Source of the DNA: Streptomyces sp. JB150 | GTDB lineage: Bacteria > Actinomycetota > Actinomycetes > Streptomycetales > Streptomycetaceae | NCBI RefSeq assembly: GCF_011193355.1 | Contig: NZ_CP049780.1 | Location: forward strand, 3,278,169-3,342,168 | DNA: 64,000 bases | Direction of reading: 5' to 3' | Shown: one piece after another, positions 1 to 7,525 of the stretch | Position numbering within the stretch: position 1 is the first letter of the stretch | Layout: each line of letters begins with the position of its first letter | Position numbers and translations under genes: made by a program | Notes under the pieces: generated by a model | The model's input: the letters and a program-made list of their open reading frames with translations, nothing else | Told to the model about the DNA's origin: nothing | Databases searched by the model: none

Positions 1-784
1 GCTCTCCCTCGCCGGCCCGCTCCCCGCCGTCCTGGACCGCGACGACCTGCCCGAGCGCGCGGCGGCACTCCTCACGTATGTGTGGACCGAGGCGGTACGG
101 CCGTACTGGGCGCGGCGCCGCCGCGTGCTGGAGGCCGACGTGGTCGCCCGCACGGCGCGGATGAGCGAGGGCGGCTGGGCGGCGGTGCTGGACGCGCTGC
201 GGCCGGGCACCCGCTGGCTGGGCGCCAGCCGCTTCCAGGTCAATCTGCACGAGTACCCGCCCCGCGACATCTCCGGCGCCGAACTCGTCCTCGTCCCCGT
301 CACCCCGCGCACCGGCTGGGTGTCGTGGGAGGAGCCGGAGCGGCAGCGGTACGCCCTGGTCTACCCGTGCTCCGGGCCGCTCGCCGACGGCCACGCCCGG
401 CCCGCGCCCGCGAGCCTGGCCGCCCTGCTGGGCCGGGCCCGCGCCGCCGTCCTCGTCCTGCTGGACTCCCCGCTCAGCACCACCCAGCTGACGGCCGTGA
501 CCGGGCAGGGGCTCGGCTCGGTCGGACGGCATCTGCGGGTACTGCGGGACGCGGGGCTGGTGGAGCGGCGCCGGGCGGGCCGCTCGGTGCTGTACGCGCG
601 GACGGCGGCGGGCGATGTGCTGATCCGGGCAGCGGCGGGCGATGTGCCGGTCCGAGCAGCCTCGGGTGCTGCGCCGACCCGGTCAGCAGCGGGCGATGAG
701 CGGATCCGGGCCGCGGCAAGCGAGGTGCTGCATCAGGCCGTAGGGGACCGGCCTGCCGGGGCGGGCGGAGCCGGGCGCGGCTAG
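1..784 (+). CDS. ArsR-family (DUF5937-type) transcriptional regulator, 5' truncated by window edge
   Basis: The reading frame is open from the first bases, so the true start lies upstream; the GTG at 80 is internal. The C-terminal part carries a winged helix-turn-helix (around LLDSPLSTTQLTAVTG and SVGRHLRVLRDAGLVERRR, followed by a GRSVLYARTAAG wing), the ArsR/SmtB fold. The preceding region resembles the DUF5937 sensor half found in Streptomyces ArsR proteins. After the wing the protein ends in an unusual tail of about five degenerate 9-residue repeats (AAGDVLIRA type, bases 605-736). No metal-binding cysteine pair is visible in the part present, so the ligand is unknown. It ends 9 bases before the glutathione peroxidase gene. 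Confidence 0.75.
   Translation, partial: LSLAGPLPAVLDRDDLPERAAALLTYVWTEAVRPYWARRRRVLEADVVARTARMSEGGWAAVLDALRPGTRWLGASRFQVNLHEYPPRDISGAELVLVPVTPRTGWVSWEEPERQRYALVYPCSGPLADGHARPAPASLAALLGRARAAVLVLLDSPLSTTQLTAVTGQGLGSVGRHLRVLRDAGLVERRRAGRSVLYARTAAGDVLIRAAAGDVPVRAASGAAPTRSAAGDERIRAAASEVLHQAVGDRPAGAGGAGRG
605..736 (+). repeat. Degenerate 27-bp tandem repeats encoding a 9-residue C-terminal repeat
   Basis: Units start at about 605, 632, 659, 686 and 713 and encode AAGDVLIRA, AAGDVPVRA, ASGAAPTRS, AAGDERIRA and AASEVLHQ. They lie in frame at the 3' end of the ArsR-type gene, after the DNA-binding domain. This looks like expansion by slippage and is probably dispensable for binding. Confidence 0.7.
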
Positions 785-793
785 CATCCGGCC

Positions 794-1291
794 ATGACCA
801 CCAACGCATCCCCCCTCGACGTCGCCATCGACGCCCTCCAGGGCGGTCCCGCCGATCTGAAGCAGTACGCCGGGCAGGTCGTGCTCGTCGTGAACGTGGC
901 CTCCAAGTGCGGCCTGACCCCCCAGTACGCCGGTCTGGAGCGGCTCCAGGAGCGGTACGCCGCCCGCGGGTTCACCGTGCTCGGCGTGCCCTGCAACCAG
1001 TTCCTCGGCCAGGAGCCGGGCAGTGCCGCGGAGATCGCCGAGTTCTGCTCGGCGACGTACGGCGTGACCTTTCCGATGACCGAGAAGGTCGAGGTGAACG
1101 GCGCGGGCCGGCACCCGCTGTACGAGCGGCTGACCGGTTTCGCCGACGCCGAGGGGCACAGCGGGGACATCCGCTGGAACTTCGAGAAGTTCCTGATCGG
1201 CCGGGACGGCACCGTCGTCGCCCGGTTCTCCCCGCAGACCGAGCCGGAGTCGGCGGAGGTCGTCGCCGCCATCGAGGCGCAGCTCGGCTGA
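794..1291 (+). CDS. Glutathione peroxidase-family thiol peroxidase
   Basis: The 165-residue protein is full length for the family. The peroxidatic cysteine is C39 in NVASKCGLT, followed by the second signature LGVPCNQFLGQEPG and by WNFEKFLIGRDG, which supplies the conserved Trp/Asn of the active site. The enzyme reduces hydroperoxides in the cytoplasm. Since actinomycetes make mycothiol rather than glutathione, the physiological reductant is probably thioredoxin (family knowledge, not visible here). The -10-like TAGCAT at 782-787 ends 6 bases before the ATG and there is no Shine-Dalgarno sequence, so the mRNA is probably leaderless. TAGCAT overlaps the stop codon of the upstream regulator gene. 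Confidence 0.92.
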   Translation: MTTNASPLDVAIDALQGGPADLKQYAGQVVLVVNVASKCGLTPQYAGLERLQERYAARGFTVLGVPCNQFLGQEPGSAAEIAEFCSATYGVTFPMTEKVEVNGAGRHPLYERLTGFADAEGHSGDIRWNFEKFLIGRDGTVVARFSPQTEPESAEVVAAIEAQLG

Positions 1292-1307
1292 GCCGGAACG
1301 GCCTGCC

Positions 1308-1338
1308 TTGACCTTGCCCCCGGGGCAGGCCCGAGTCT
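1308..1338 (+). promoter_or_regulatory. MerR-type promoter/operator of the adjacent regulator gene
   Basis: TTGACC (1308-1313) and GAGTCT (1333-1338) are separated by 19 bases, the long spacer typical of MerR-controlled promoters. The spacer contains a perfect inverted repeat TGCCCC-C-GGGGCA (1315-1327). This fits autoregulation of the downstream MerR gene by distortion of the spacer. The -10 match is weak. Confidence 0.6.
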
Positions 1339-1385
1339 CCTTCCCGCCGGGCGCCGAGGACCGCCCGGTGACGGAGGATGCGCGG

Positions 1386-2234
1386 ATGGACGAGGAACTG
1401 CTCACCATCGGGACGTTCGCCGCCCGGGCCCGCCGGTCGGCCAAGGCCCTGCGGCGGTACGACCGGCTCGGCCTGCTCACCCCGGCCCGGGTCGACCCGG
1501 CCAGCGGCTACCGCTACTACCGCGTCGCGCAGATCGAACAGGCGCGGCTGGTGGCCCTGCTGCGGCAGCTGGACATGCCGCTGGCGCGGATCGCCGAGGT
1601 GGTCGCCGCGGACGGGGAGCGGGCGGCCGGGCTGCTCGCCGCCTACTGGGCGGACGTCGAGGCCCGGCTGGCGGGGCAGCGGACGCTCGCCGCGTACCTT
1701 CGTGGACGGCTGTCGGGAGGGACTTCCGAGATGCGCGAGACGTTCACGGTCGAGACGGTCGAGATGCCGGCGCGGGTGGTGATCACCGAGACGCGGCATG
1801 TGCTGGCGGACGAACTGCCCGCCTGGATCGGCGCGTCGCTGGGGCGGCTGGAGGAGGCGGCCCGGCAGTGCGGCGGCCCGGCCGGCGCGCCCTACGTCGT
1901 CTACCACTCCGAGGTGTCCATGGAGAGCGACGGCCCCGCCGAGGCCTGTGTGCCGGTGGCCGACGAGGCGGCGGCCCGTGCCTGGGCCGAGGCGCGCGGA
2001 CGCGCCTGGCACACCCGGGTGCGGGTGGAACCGGCCATGCGCCTCGCCTTCACCCGGATCCGCAAGGCGCAGGTGGCCCATCCGCAGATCCTGGCCGCCT
2101 TCGAGGCGGTGGAGGAGTGGATCCGGGAGCGGGGGCTGGAACCGGCCGGCGCCTGCCGCGAGGTGTACTTCGCGGACTGGGACGCGGCGGGCCCCGGCGA
2201 CCCCGTGTGCGACGTGGCGTTCCCGGTGCGCTGA
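1386..2234 (+). CDS. MerR-family transcriptional regulator with GyrI-like effector domain
   Basis: The N-terminus (TIGTFAARARRSAKALRRYDRLGLLTPA, then SGYRYYRVAQIEQARLV) is a MerR winged-helix DNA-binding domain, followed by a short helical dimerisation segment. From about residue 120 comes an effector-binding domain of the GyrI/BmrR C-terminal type (ETFTVETVEMPARVV...). ATG 1386 is chosen because GGAGG at 1373-1377 lies 8 bases upstream; an in-frame start at 1308 would fall inside the promoter. Such proteins sense bulky, often cationic small molecules. No transporter or enzyme target lies beside it, so the signal is unknown. An autoregulatory operator is seen just upstream. Confidence 0.88.
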   Translation: MDEELLTIGTFAARARRSAKALRRYDRLGLLTPARVDPASGYRYYRVAQIEQARLVALLRQLDMPLARIAEVVAADGERAAGLLAAYWADVEARLAGQRTLAAYLRGRLSGGTSEMRETFTVETVEMPARVVITETRHVLADELPAWIGASLGRLEEAARQCGGPAGAPYVVYHSEVSMESDGPAEACVPVADEAAARAWAEARGRAWHTRVRVEPAMRLAFTRIRKAQVAHPQILAAFEAVEEWIRERGLEPAGACREVYFADWDAAGPGDPVCDVAFPVR

Positions 2235-2327
2235 CCGCGGACAAGAGCCGAGCCCCCTCGGCAAGGACGGCGGGCTCGTCGAGAGGGCTCTGCGCACGGT
2301 GCGCGTGGTGCGCGGGTGGTGCCGGTG

Positions 2328-2519
2328 TTACGCCTTGACCGAGGCCACGAAGACGTTCCACGCGTCGGCGGGGAAGGCCAGCACGGGACCCTGATGCACC
2401 TTGGAGTCCCGGACGGCCATGGCCGACGGAACCGGGGACTTGATTTCGACGCACGCGCCGTTGCCCTGGGAGTACGAGGACTTGATCCACGTGTCCGTCG
2501 CGCCCTGCTTGATCGCCAT
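2328..2519 (-). CDS. scr2: DUF397 protein, Scr2-like partner of the upstream XRE regulator
   Basis: This 63-residue protein shows the DUF397 pattern: W-x-KSSYSxGxGxCVEI, then a VAVRDSK-like segment and a C-terminal FPADAWNVFV. DUF397 proteins form pairs with XRE/DUF5753 regulators. In S. coelicolor the pair Scr1/Scr2 (SCO4441/SCO4442, as I recall) is reported as a strong positive regulator of antibiotic production. The position after the XRE gene and beside GPP34 and the carboxypeptidase matches that locus. GGAG lies upstream of the ATG. A gap of 175 bases with a strong inverted repeat separates it from the XRE gene, so the two may not be simply co-transcribed. Confidence 0.85.
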   Translation of the reverse strand: MAIKQGATDTWIKSSYSQGNGACVEIKSPVPSAMAVRDSKVHQGPVLAFPADAWNVFVASVKA

Positions 2520-2629
2520 TTTCGCTCCAGTAAGCCAGTTGCTGAGTTGTGCGTTTGCGCCAACATCGGTGGTGTGATGGCGTGATCGACGCTACTCGCC
2601 AACTCGGATCTCCGGAGCGACTATTCACT

Positions 2630-2669
2630 CGACCGGATGGCATATTCCATTCGGTCTTCCATCCGGTCG
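2630..2669 (-). promoter_or_regulatory. 11-bp perfect inverted repeat between scr1 and scr2
   Basis: CGACCGGATGG (2630-2640) pairs with CCATCCGGTCG (2659-2669) across 18 bases, which contain a further copy of the half-site with one mismatch (CCATTCGGTC, starting at 2647). It starts about 25 bases after the scr1 stop. With three related half-sites and no following T-run, it could be an operator or leader hairpin for scr2 as easily as a terminator. Confidence 0.55.
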
Positions 2670-2694
2670 GGCCGACGGTGTACTTTGCGGCGCC

Positions 2695-3558
2695 TCACCT
2701 GCGACCCGCGTAGTCCTTCACCACTTCCGAGATGAATTCCCGGGTTTGGTCGGCATTCAGGGCCTGTGCCCGCAGGTGCTCGTACATGACAGCGTATTTC
2801 TGGACATCCTGCGCCTTTTCCAGATAGAGGTCGCTGGTGACGCCCTCGATGTAGACCACGCTCGAATCGGCGGCGTCCGGGAACTCCAGAATCGCGTACT
2901 GCCCGCTCACACCGGGGTGCGCGCCCATCTCGAACGGAATCAACTGGACCGTGACGTGCGGCAGTTGCGACATCTCGAGCAGGTACTCCAGCTGCTCGAT
3001 CATCACCTGTTTACTGCCCACCTCGCGGCGCACCGCCGCCTCGTCGAGCACCGCCCACAGCCGCAGCGGGTTCTCCTCGGCGGCAATACGTTCCTGCCGG
3101 CGCAGTCTGACCTGCACCCGTTTGTCGATGTCGGCCGGCGTCGCCTCCGGCAGCGCGCCGGTGATCAGGGCCTCCGCGTACTGCCGGGTCTGCAACAGGC
3201 CGGGCACCACCTGCGGGTCGTACACGCGCAGACTGGCCGCGTCGGTCTCCAGGCCGATGTAGACGCTGTACGGGATGTCGCCGAAGGAGTGCCACCAGCC
3301 CTGCTGGCGCGAGTCCTTGGCCATCTGCATCAGCGAATCGACGATGCGGTGGTCCTCCACCTCGTAGACCCCGCACAGGTCGCGCACATCGCGCTGGCTG
3401 ATGCTGCGACGGCCGTTCTCCAGGCGGCTGATCTTCGACTGCGACACCAGCAGCCGCTCCGCCACCTCCTCGGCCGTCATACCCTTGAGCTCACGGAGCC
3501 TGCGCAGCTCCTGGCCCAGCCGGCGCCGCCTGACGGTGGGATTGACATTGGACGCCAC
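2695..3558 (-). CDS. scr1: XRE-family regulator with DUF5753 domain, Scr1-like
   Basis: The 287-residue protein begins with a Cro/C1 helix-turn-helix (residues about 13-68: LGQELRRLRELKGMTAEEVAERL, then SQSKISRLENGRRSISQRDV) and continues with the DUF5753 domain (about 95-280), seen in PGLLQTRQYAEALI, RVQVRLRRQERI and QLPHVTVQLIPFEMGAHPG. The start is GTG 3558 with GGAGG 10 bases upstream. The architecture is that of WhiJ/BldB-locus regulators. By context with the downstream DUF397 gene it is the Scr1 counterpart, a DNA-binding activator of secondary metabolism. The 263-bp upstream region should hold its promoter. Confidence 0.88.
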   Translation of the reverse strand: MASNVNPTVRRRRLGQELRRLRELKGMTAEEVAERLLVSQSKISRLENGRRSISQRDVRDLCGVYEVEDHRIVDSLMQMAKDSRQQGWWHSFGDIPYSVYIGLETDAASLRVYDPQVVPGLLQTRQYAEALITGALPEATPADIDKRVQVRLRRQERIAAEENPLRLWAVLDEAAVRREVGSKQVMIEQLEYLLEMSQLPHVTVQLIPFEMGAHPGVSGQYAILEFPDAADSSVVYIEGVTSDLYLEKAQDVQKYAVMYEHLRAQALNADQTREFISEVVKDYAGRR

Positions 3559-3821
3559 GGGACGTGCACCTCCGGCTGCTGCAACTTTGCGTATCTGCTG
3601 TTGAGCAGACTGCCACCAAGGCGCGGCTTACCGCTGGGAAACCGCGGATATGCGGCGGGTACACGCCATGTCCGCACACACGGACATGCGTCCGCGCGGG
3701 GCGGCGGACGCGTCCGTCGTCCGAACGACGCGTTCCGTCACCCCGCGCGGCTCGCGCGGCTCCCGAACCGGGCTTGTGTCTCGCCGTACTGCCGTACTGC
3801 CGTACCGCCGTGGGCCCGTGG
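3559..3821. other. scr1 upstream region with CCGTACTG tandem repeats
   Basis: This 263-bp stretch between scr1 and the GPP34 gene holds no convincing gene. It contains three tandem 8-bp units at 3784-3807 (CCGTACTG, CCGTACTG, CCGTACCG) and a short dyad around the GTCCGC/GCGGAC sequences near 3667-3712. A similar GTACTGCCGT stretch occurs at 53303-53320. Both scr1 and the GPP34 gene read leftward, so this segment is downstream of GPP34 and upstream of scr1. Confidence 0.4.
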
Positions 3822-4574
3822 CTAGTGGGCCACGGCGCGCGCCATGCCGGCACGGCGCGGCTGGGCGGGAACCCCCCGAGCGGGTTCCGCCGTCCTGGCG
3901 CCGGCGGGCGGCCGGCCCGCCGAACCCGCCGCGGCGCGGCGCGGCTGCGCCCCCACGCCGTTCTGGACGTCCATCACGGCGTGCGCCACGAGGCCGCCCA
4001 TGGGGTCGTGCCTGATCAGGTCCCGCAGCCGGGAGCGGGACGAGCGTCCCTCGTTCCCCGGGTACAGGTGCTTGCCGAGGCCGACCGCGTGCGCCAGGGC
4101 GGCGAGCGCCGCGGTCCGCGGGTCCGGCGGAACGCCGGTGCGGATCGCGGAATCCAGCCGGGCCTTGATCTCCCGGCTGATGGCGTTGTCCGTCGCCTGG
4201 TAGCGCGTCGTCGGCAACACCCCGCACATCTGGCCCTCGACGGCATGCACCATGCCGCATCGTTCCAGATGCGAGAGGTACGTCTGGCGGAGCCCGAGAC
4301 GCGGCCCGCCGATCCAGTGGACGGCCCGTACCGGAGCGCCACGCCTTCGCAGCAACTCCAACGCGCAGTCCAGTGTCGGATCTCCTGTCGGCCGTGGGAC
4401 CACCACGGCGATACGATCCCCGTCTGGGGCTATCCGTCCGGCCAGCGCCAGCTCCACTAGCTGTGCTCCGGCCAGACCCAGGTCGAGCGACTGCGGCTGT
4501 GCGGTGGTACCCGTCGTCGGGTCCAACGCCAGCAGCAGAAGCTCCTCCGGAAGTGTTCTGCGGCTCCTGCCCAT
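3822..4574 (-). CDS. GPP34-family (Golgi phosphoprotein 3-like) protein
   Basis: The 250-residue protein shows the GPP34 pattern: TLPEELLLLALDPTTG near the N-terminus, GAQLVELALAGRI, a central helical region, LDSAIRTGVPPDPRTAALAALAHAVGL and RLRDLI near the C-terminus. In eukaryotes this family binds phosphatidylinositol 4-phosphate; bacterial members are soluble or membrane-associated proteins of unknown role, abundant in Streptomyces. The ATG has GGGGAGG 5 bases upstream. It is divergent from the cell-wall carboxypeptidase gene. The C-terminal 40 residues are Ala/Arg/Gly-rich and probably disordered. Confidence 0.85.
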   Translation of the reverse strand: MGRSRRTLPEELLLLALDPTTGTTAQPQSLDLGLAGAQLVELALAGRIAPDGDRIAVVVPRPTGDPTLDCALELLRRRGAPVRAVHWIGGPRLGLRQTYLSHLERCGMVHAVEGQMCGVLPTTRYQATDNAISREIKARLDSAIRTGVPPDPRTAALAALAHAVGLGKHLYPGNEGRSSRSRLRDLIRHDPMGGLVAHAVMDVQNGVGAQPRRAAAGSAGRPPAGARTAEPARGVPAQPRRAGMARAVAH

Positions 4575-4640
4575 CCATGCCTCCCCGCGTGGATGAATGA
4601 CAGGGTGACCCCTCTCACATTGGTCTGTCGAGGGTGCGTG

Positions 4641-4682
4641 ACCGGTTCGTAAGGGAACCGGTAGGTATGTCGTTCTCGTCTA
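4641..4682 (+). promoter_or_regulatory. ECF-type promoter of the carboxypeptidase gene overlapped by an 8-bp palindrome
   Basis: GGAACC (4654-4659), 17 bases, then CGTCTA (4677-4682) matches the general ECF sigma promoter form (GGAAC...CGTC). The -35 is embedded in a perfect inverted repeat ACCGGTTC-GTAAGG-GAACCGGT (4641-4662). Cell-envelope genes of this kind are commonly under sigma-E in Streptomyces (family knowledge); which sigma acts here is inference. Confidence 0.6.
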
Positions 4683-4805
4683 CCGCTTGGGTTTAGCCCG
4701 CACACAGGACACTGGTACATGGTTCGGACAGTCGTGGAACCGAGGTGTCCGGGCGGCGGTTCGGTTCGGTAGCGCACGGGAACGTGCGGCATGGAGGAGG
4801 CATCG

Positions 4806-7295
4806 GTGGCGGGCGAGTCCCCCGACAGGTCGAAGCAGCGCGAGTCGTCGGCAGAACCGACGTCGGGGAGCGCGGGTCCGGTTCCCGAGGCCCGGAGCGA
4901 GGCGGCCGATCCCCGCCTCTCCGTGGCCCGTACGAGCGTCGACACGGCGACGCGGGTCCTCTCCACGAAGGACCTCGCGAAGGCGCGCGAGGACGGCGCG
5001 GAGGGCACGGACGGCGCGGACGGCGCCGCCGAGGACGGCGGCGAGGACACCGGCGGCAAGGGCGACGAGGACCTGGACGCCGCGGTGGCGGCATGGGTCC
5101 GCTCCGCGGACGAGGCCCCGTCCGACAAGGCCGCGTCCCCGAAGGAGGGTGACGCCGCGTCCGCGAAGGGGCCCGAGAAGGCCGAGGGATCCGAGAAGGC
5201 CGAGGAGTCCGAGAAGGCCGACAAGGCCGAGGAGCGCGACGACGTCGACGAGGCCGTGGTGGCCGGGGACGAGTCCGAGGCGGCGGCCGAGGAGGACTCC
5301 GACGAGCCGCGCGACGCGGCCGACGAGGGCGAGAGGGACTTCGGGAAGGGCGCGACGGCGGCGGCAACCGCCGAGGGCGACAACGGCGGCCGAAACACCG
5401 AGGCCGGCGCCGAAGGCGACTCCGAGGGTGACTCGGGCGCCGAGGACGCCGAGGACGCCGAGGACGCCGAGGACGCCGAGGACGGCCCGGAGGACGCGAA
5501 GGGCTCCGCCGAGGGAACCCCCGAGGCCGCCGAGAAGGCCGAGGACGACGCCGACGCGTCGCCCGTCGACCAGCCCACCACCGTCTTCAAGGCCGTACGG
5601 CCGCCGAAGCCCGCGGTCGACCAGCCCACCACCATGCTGAAGCTGGGCGGCGCCGCCAAGGTGAAGCCGGCCGCGGAGTCCGGCAAGGCGAAGGGGACCG
5701 CCGAGGAGTCCGGGAAGGGGCAGAAGCCCGAGAAGGAAGCCGCGAAGGCCCCGGCCAAGGACGCCGACAAGGATTCCGCGAAGGGCGCGGCGACGAAGGA
5801 CGCCGAAGACGACTCCGCGAAGGACGCCGAGCGGACCGGCAAGTTCGTCGCGCTGAAGCCGCTGGACGACCCGGCGGACCGCAAGCCCCGCCCGGCCGCG
5901 CCCGCGAAGCCCGCGACGCCCGCCGAGCGGACCGAGGCGCCCGCGCCCGCCGACGTCACCGCCGCCGTGCCGCAGATCGGCCCGGAGCGGACCACGCAGC
6001 AGCCGTTGCCGCCGAAGCCGCCGCTGGACCTGCTGGCGGAGCTGACGAACACGCCGCCGCCCCCGCAGACCCCGCTGCGCACCGCCGTGCGCCGGGTGAA
6101 GATCTGGACGCCGCTGGTGCTGCTGCTGGTGATCGTGTTCGCGGTCGTCCAGTCGTTCCGCCCGCTGCCGGCGCCCACGCTCCAGCTGACCGCCCAGGAC
6201 AGCTACACCTTCGACGGCTCGACGATCGACATCCCGTGGCCGGAGAACGGCCAGGCCGCGCTCGGCGTGCAGGGCATCGGCACGTTCGGCTCGTCCGGCG
6301 AGCAGAAGCCGGTGCCGATCGCGAGCGTCGCCAAGGTGATGACGGCGTACGTCATCCTCCGGGACCACCCGCTCAAGAGCGGCGAGGAGGGCCCGATGAT
6401 CAAGATCGACCAGGTGGCCGAGGACCAGTCCCAGGCCGGCCAGGAGTCGACGGTCAACGTCTACGCGGGCGACCAGATCTCCGAACGCGAGGCGATCGAG
6501 GGCATCCTCATCGCGTCCGCGAACAACGTGGCCCGGTTGCTGGCCCGTTGGGACGCGGGGTCCGAGAAGGCGTTCGTGGCGAAGATGAACGCCGCCGCGA
6601 AGGACCTCGGGATGACCAACACGACGTACACCGACCCCTCGGGCCTGAACGACACCACGGTCTCCACGGCCGTGGACCAGGTGAAGCTCGCCAAGGCCGC
6701 GATGACCCAGCCCGCGTTCCGCGAGGTCGCCGCGATGATGTCGTACGACGACTACAAGGGCGTGAACCACCCGAACTGGAACCAGCTGGTCGGCAGCAAC
6801 GGCGTCGTCGGCATCAAGACCGGCACCACCACCTCCGCCCTCGGCAACCTGGTGTTCGCCGCGAAGAAGGAGATCGGCGGCGAGACCCACACCATCGTGG
6901 GCGCCGTGGTGCGCCAGCCGGCGGGCGGCGCGGACAACACCATCCTCGGTGCCGCGCTGCACCAGAGCGACCTGCTGATCCGCGCCGCGCAGGGCGCCCT
7001 GGAGTCGGCGACGATCCTGAAGAAGGGCGACGTCGTCGGGTATGTGGACGACGGTCTCGGCGGCCGTACCCCGGTGGTCGCCACGGAGGACGTCACCGCC
7101 GTCGGCTGGCCGGGCCTGGAGGTGAAGCTGTCCTTCGCCGCCGACGAGCTGCCGCACACGGCGAAGGCCGGGACGAAGGTCGGCACGCTGACCGTGGGCG
7201 ACGGGGCCGTCGCCGGGGCGGTGAAGGTGCCGGTCGCGCTGGAGCGGGACCTGGTGGAGCCCGGCTTCACGGCGAAGGTGACGCGGATCGCCTGA
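4806..7295 (+). CDS. Membrane-anchored D-alanyl-D-alanine carboxypeptidase with long acidic cytoplasmic N-terminus
   Basis: GTG 4806 is preferred because GGAGGAGG (4793-4800) lies 5 bases upstream; the ATG at 4791 overlaps that sequence. Of 829 residues the first ~430 are Lys/Glu/Asp/Ala-rich and repetitive, a single membrane helix (about 436-456) follows, then an S11-type peptidase domain with S507-V-A-K, S571-A-N and K671-T-G, so all catalytic motifs are intact. It would trim the terminal D-Ala of peptidoglycan stem peptides outside the membrane. The S. coelicolor counterpart I recall, SCO4439, affects spore wall maturation and germination. Two VDQPTT(V/M)(F/L)K motifs near 5562-5645 may be kinase sites (inference). 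An ECF-type promoter lies upstream. Confidence 0.92.
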   Translation: MAGESPDRSKQRESSAEPTSGSAGPVPEARSEAADPRLSVARTSVDTATRVLSTKDLAKAREDGAEGTDGADGAAEDGGEDTGGKGDEDLDAAVAAWVRSADEAPSDKAASPKEGDAASAKGPEKAEGSEKAEESEKADKAEERDDVDEAVVAGDESEAAAEEDSDEPRDAADEGERDFGKGATAAATAEGDNGGRNTEAGAEGDSEGDSGAEDAEDAEDAEDAEDGPEDAKGSAEGTPEAAEKAEDDADASPVDQPTTVFKAVRPPKPAVDQPTTMLKLGGAAKVKPAAESGKAKGTAEESGKGQKPEKEAAKAPAKDADKDSAKGAATKDAEDDSAKDAERTGKFVALKPLDDPADRKPRPAAPAKPATPAERTEAPAPADVTAAVPQIGPERTTQQPLPPKPPLDLLAELTNTPPPPQTPLRTAVRRVKIWTPLVLLLVIVFAVVQSFRPLPAPTLQLTAQDSYTFDGSTIDIPWPENGQAALGVQGIGTFGSSGEQKPVPIASVAKVMTAYVILRDHPLKSGEEGPMIKIDQVAEDQSQAGQESTVNVYAGDQISEREAIEGILIASANNVARLLARWDAGSEKAFVAKMNAAAKDLGMTNTTYTDPSGLNDTTVSTAVDQVKLAKAAMTQPAFREVAAMMSYDDYKGVNHPNWNQLVGSNGVVGIKTGTTTSALGNLVFAAKKEIGGETHTIVGAVVRQPAGGADNTILGAALHQSDLLIRAAQGALESATILKKGDVVGYVDDGLGGRTPVVATEDVTAVGWPGLEVKLSFAADELPHTAKAGTKVGTLTVGDGAVAGAVKVPVALERDLVEPGFTAKVTRIA
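5442..5486 (+). repeat. 9-bp tandem repeat encoding (Glu-Asp-Ala)n
   Basis: Four exact GAGGACGCC units (5442-5477) and a fifth variant unit encode consecutive EDA tripeptides in the acidic N-terminal region of the carboxypeptidase. This is a likely site of length variation between strains. Confidence 0.85.
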
Positions 7296-7329
7296 CGCCG
7301 CACCCGGGGCCCGAGCCCCGCACCGCACC

Positions 7330-7379
7330 GCACGCACCCCGTCGAGCAGGGCCCGCAGGCCCGCCGGCGGGGTGCGTGC
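7330..7379 (+). terminator. 12-bp inverted repeat after the carboxypeptidase gene
   Basis: GCACGCACCCCG (7330-7341) pairs perfectly with CGGGGTGCGTGC (7368-7379) around 26 bases that themselves contain GGGCCC pairings. It begins 34 bases after the carboxypeptidase stop and abuts the -10-like TAGCGT (7380-7385) of the next gene, so it may be both terminator and promoter-region element. There is no U-run, as is usual in Streptomyces. Confidence 0.6.
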
Positions 7380-7525
7380 TAGCGTCGCGAATCGGGACAG
7401 GCCGCCCGCGTGCGAGACGCGGACGGAAACTCCCGGGGCCCTGCCGGCAACGGCCGGGGAACGGTCGGAGAGCACGGACCACGCGGCCGGGGAACGTACG
7501 AGACGCACACGGGGAGTGCCAACAG

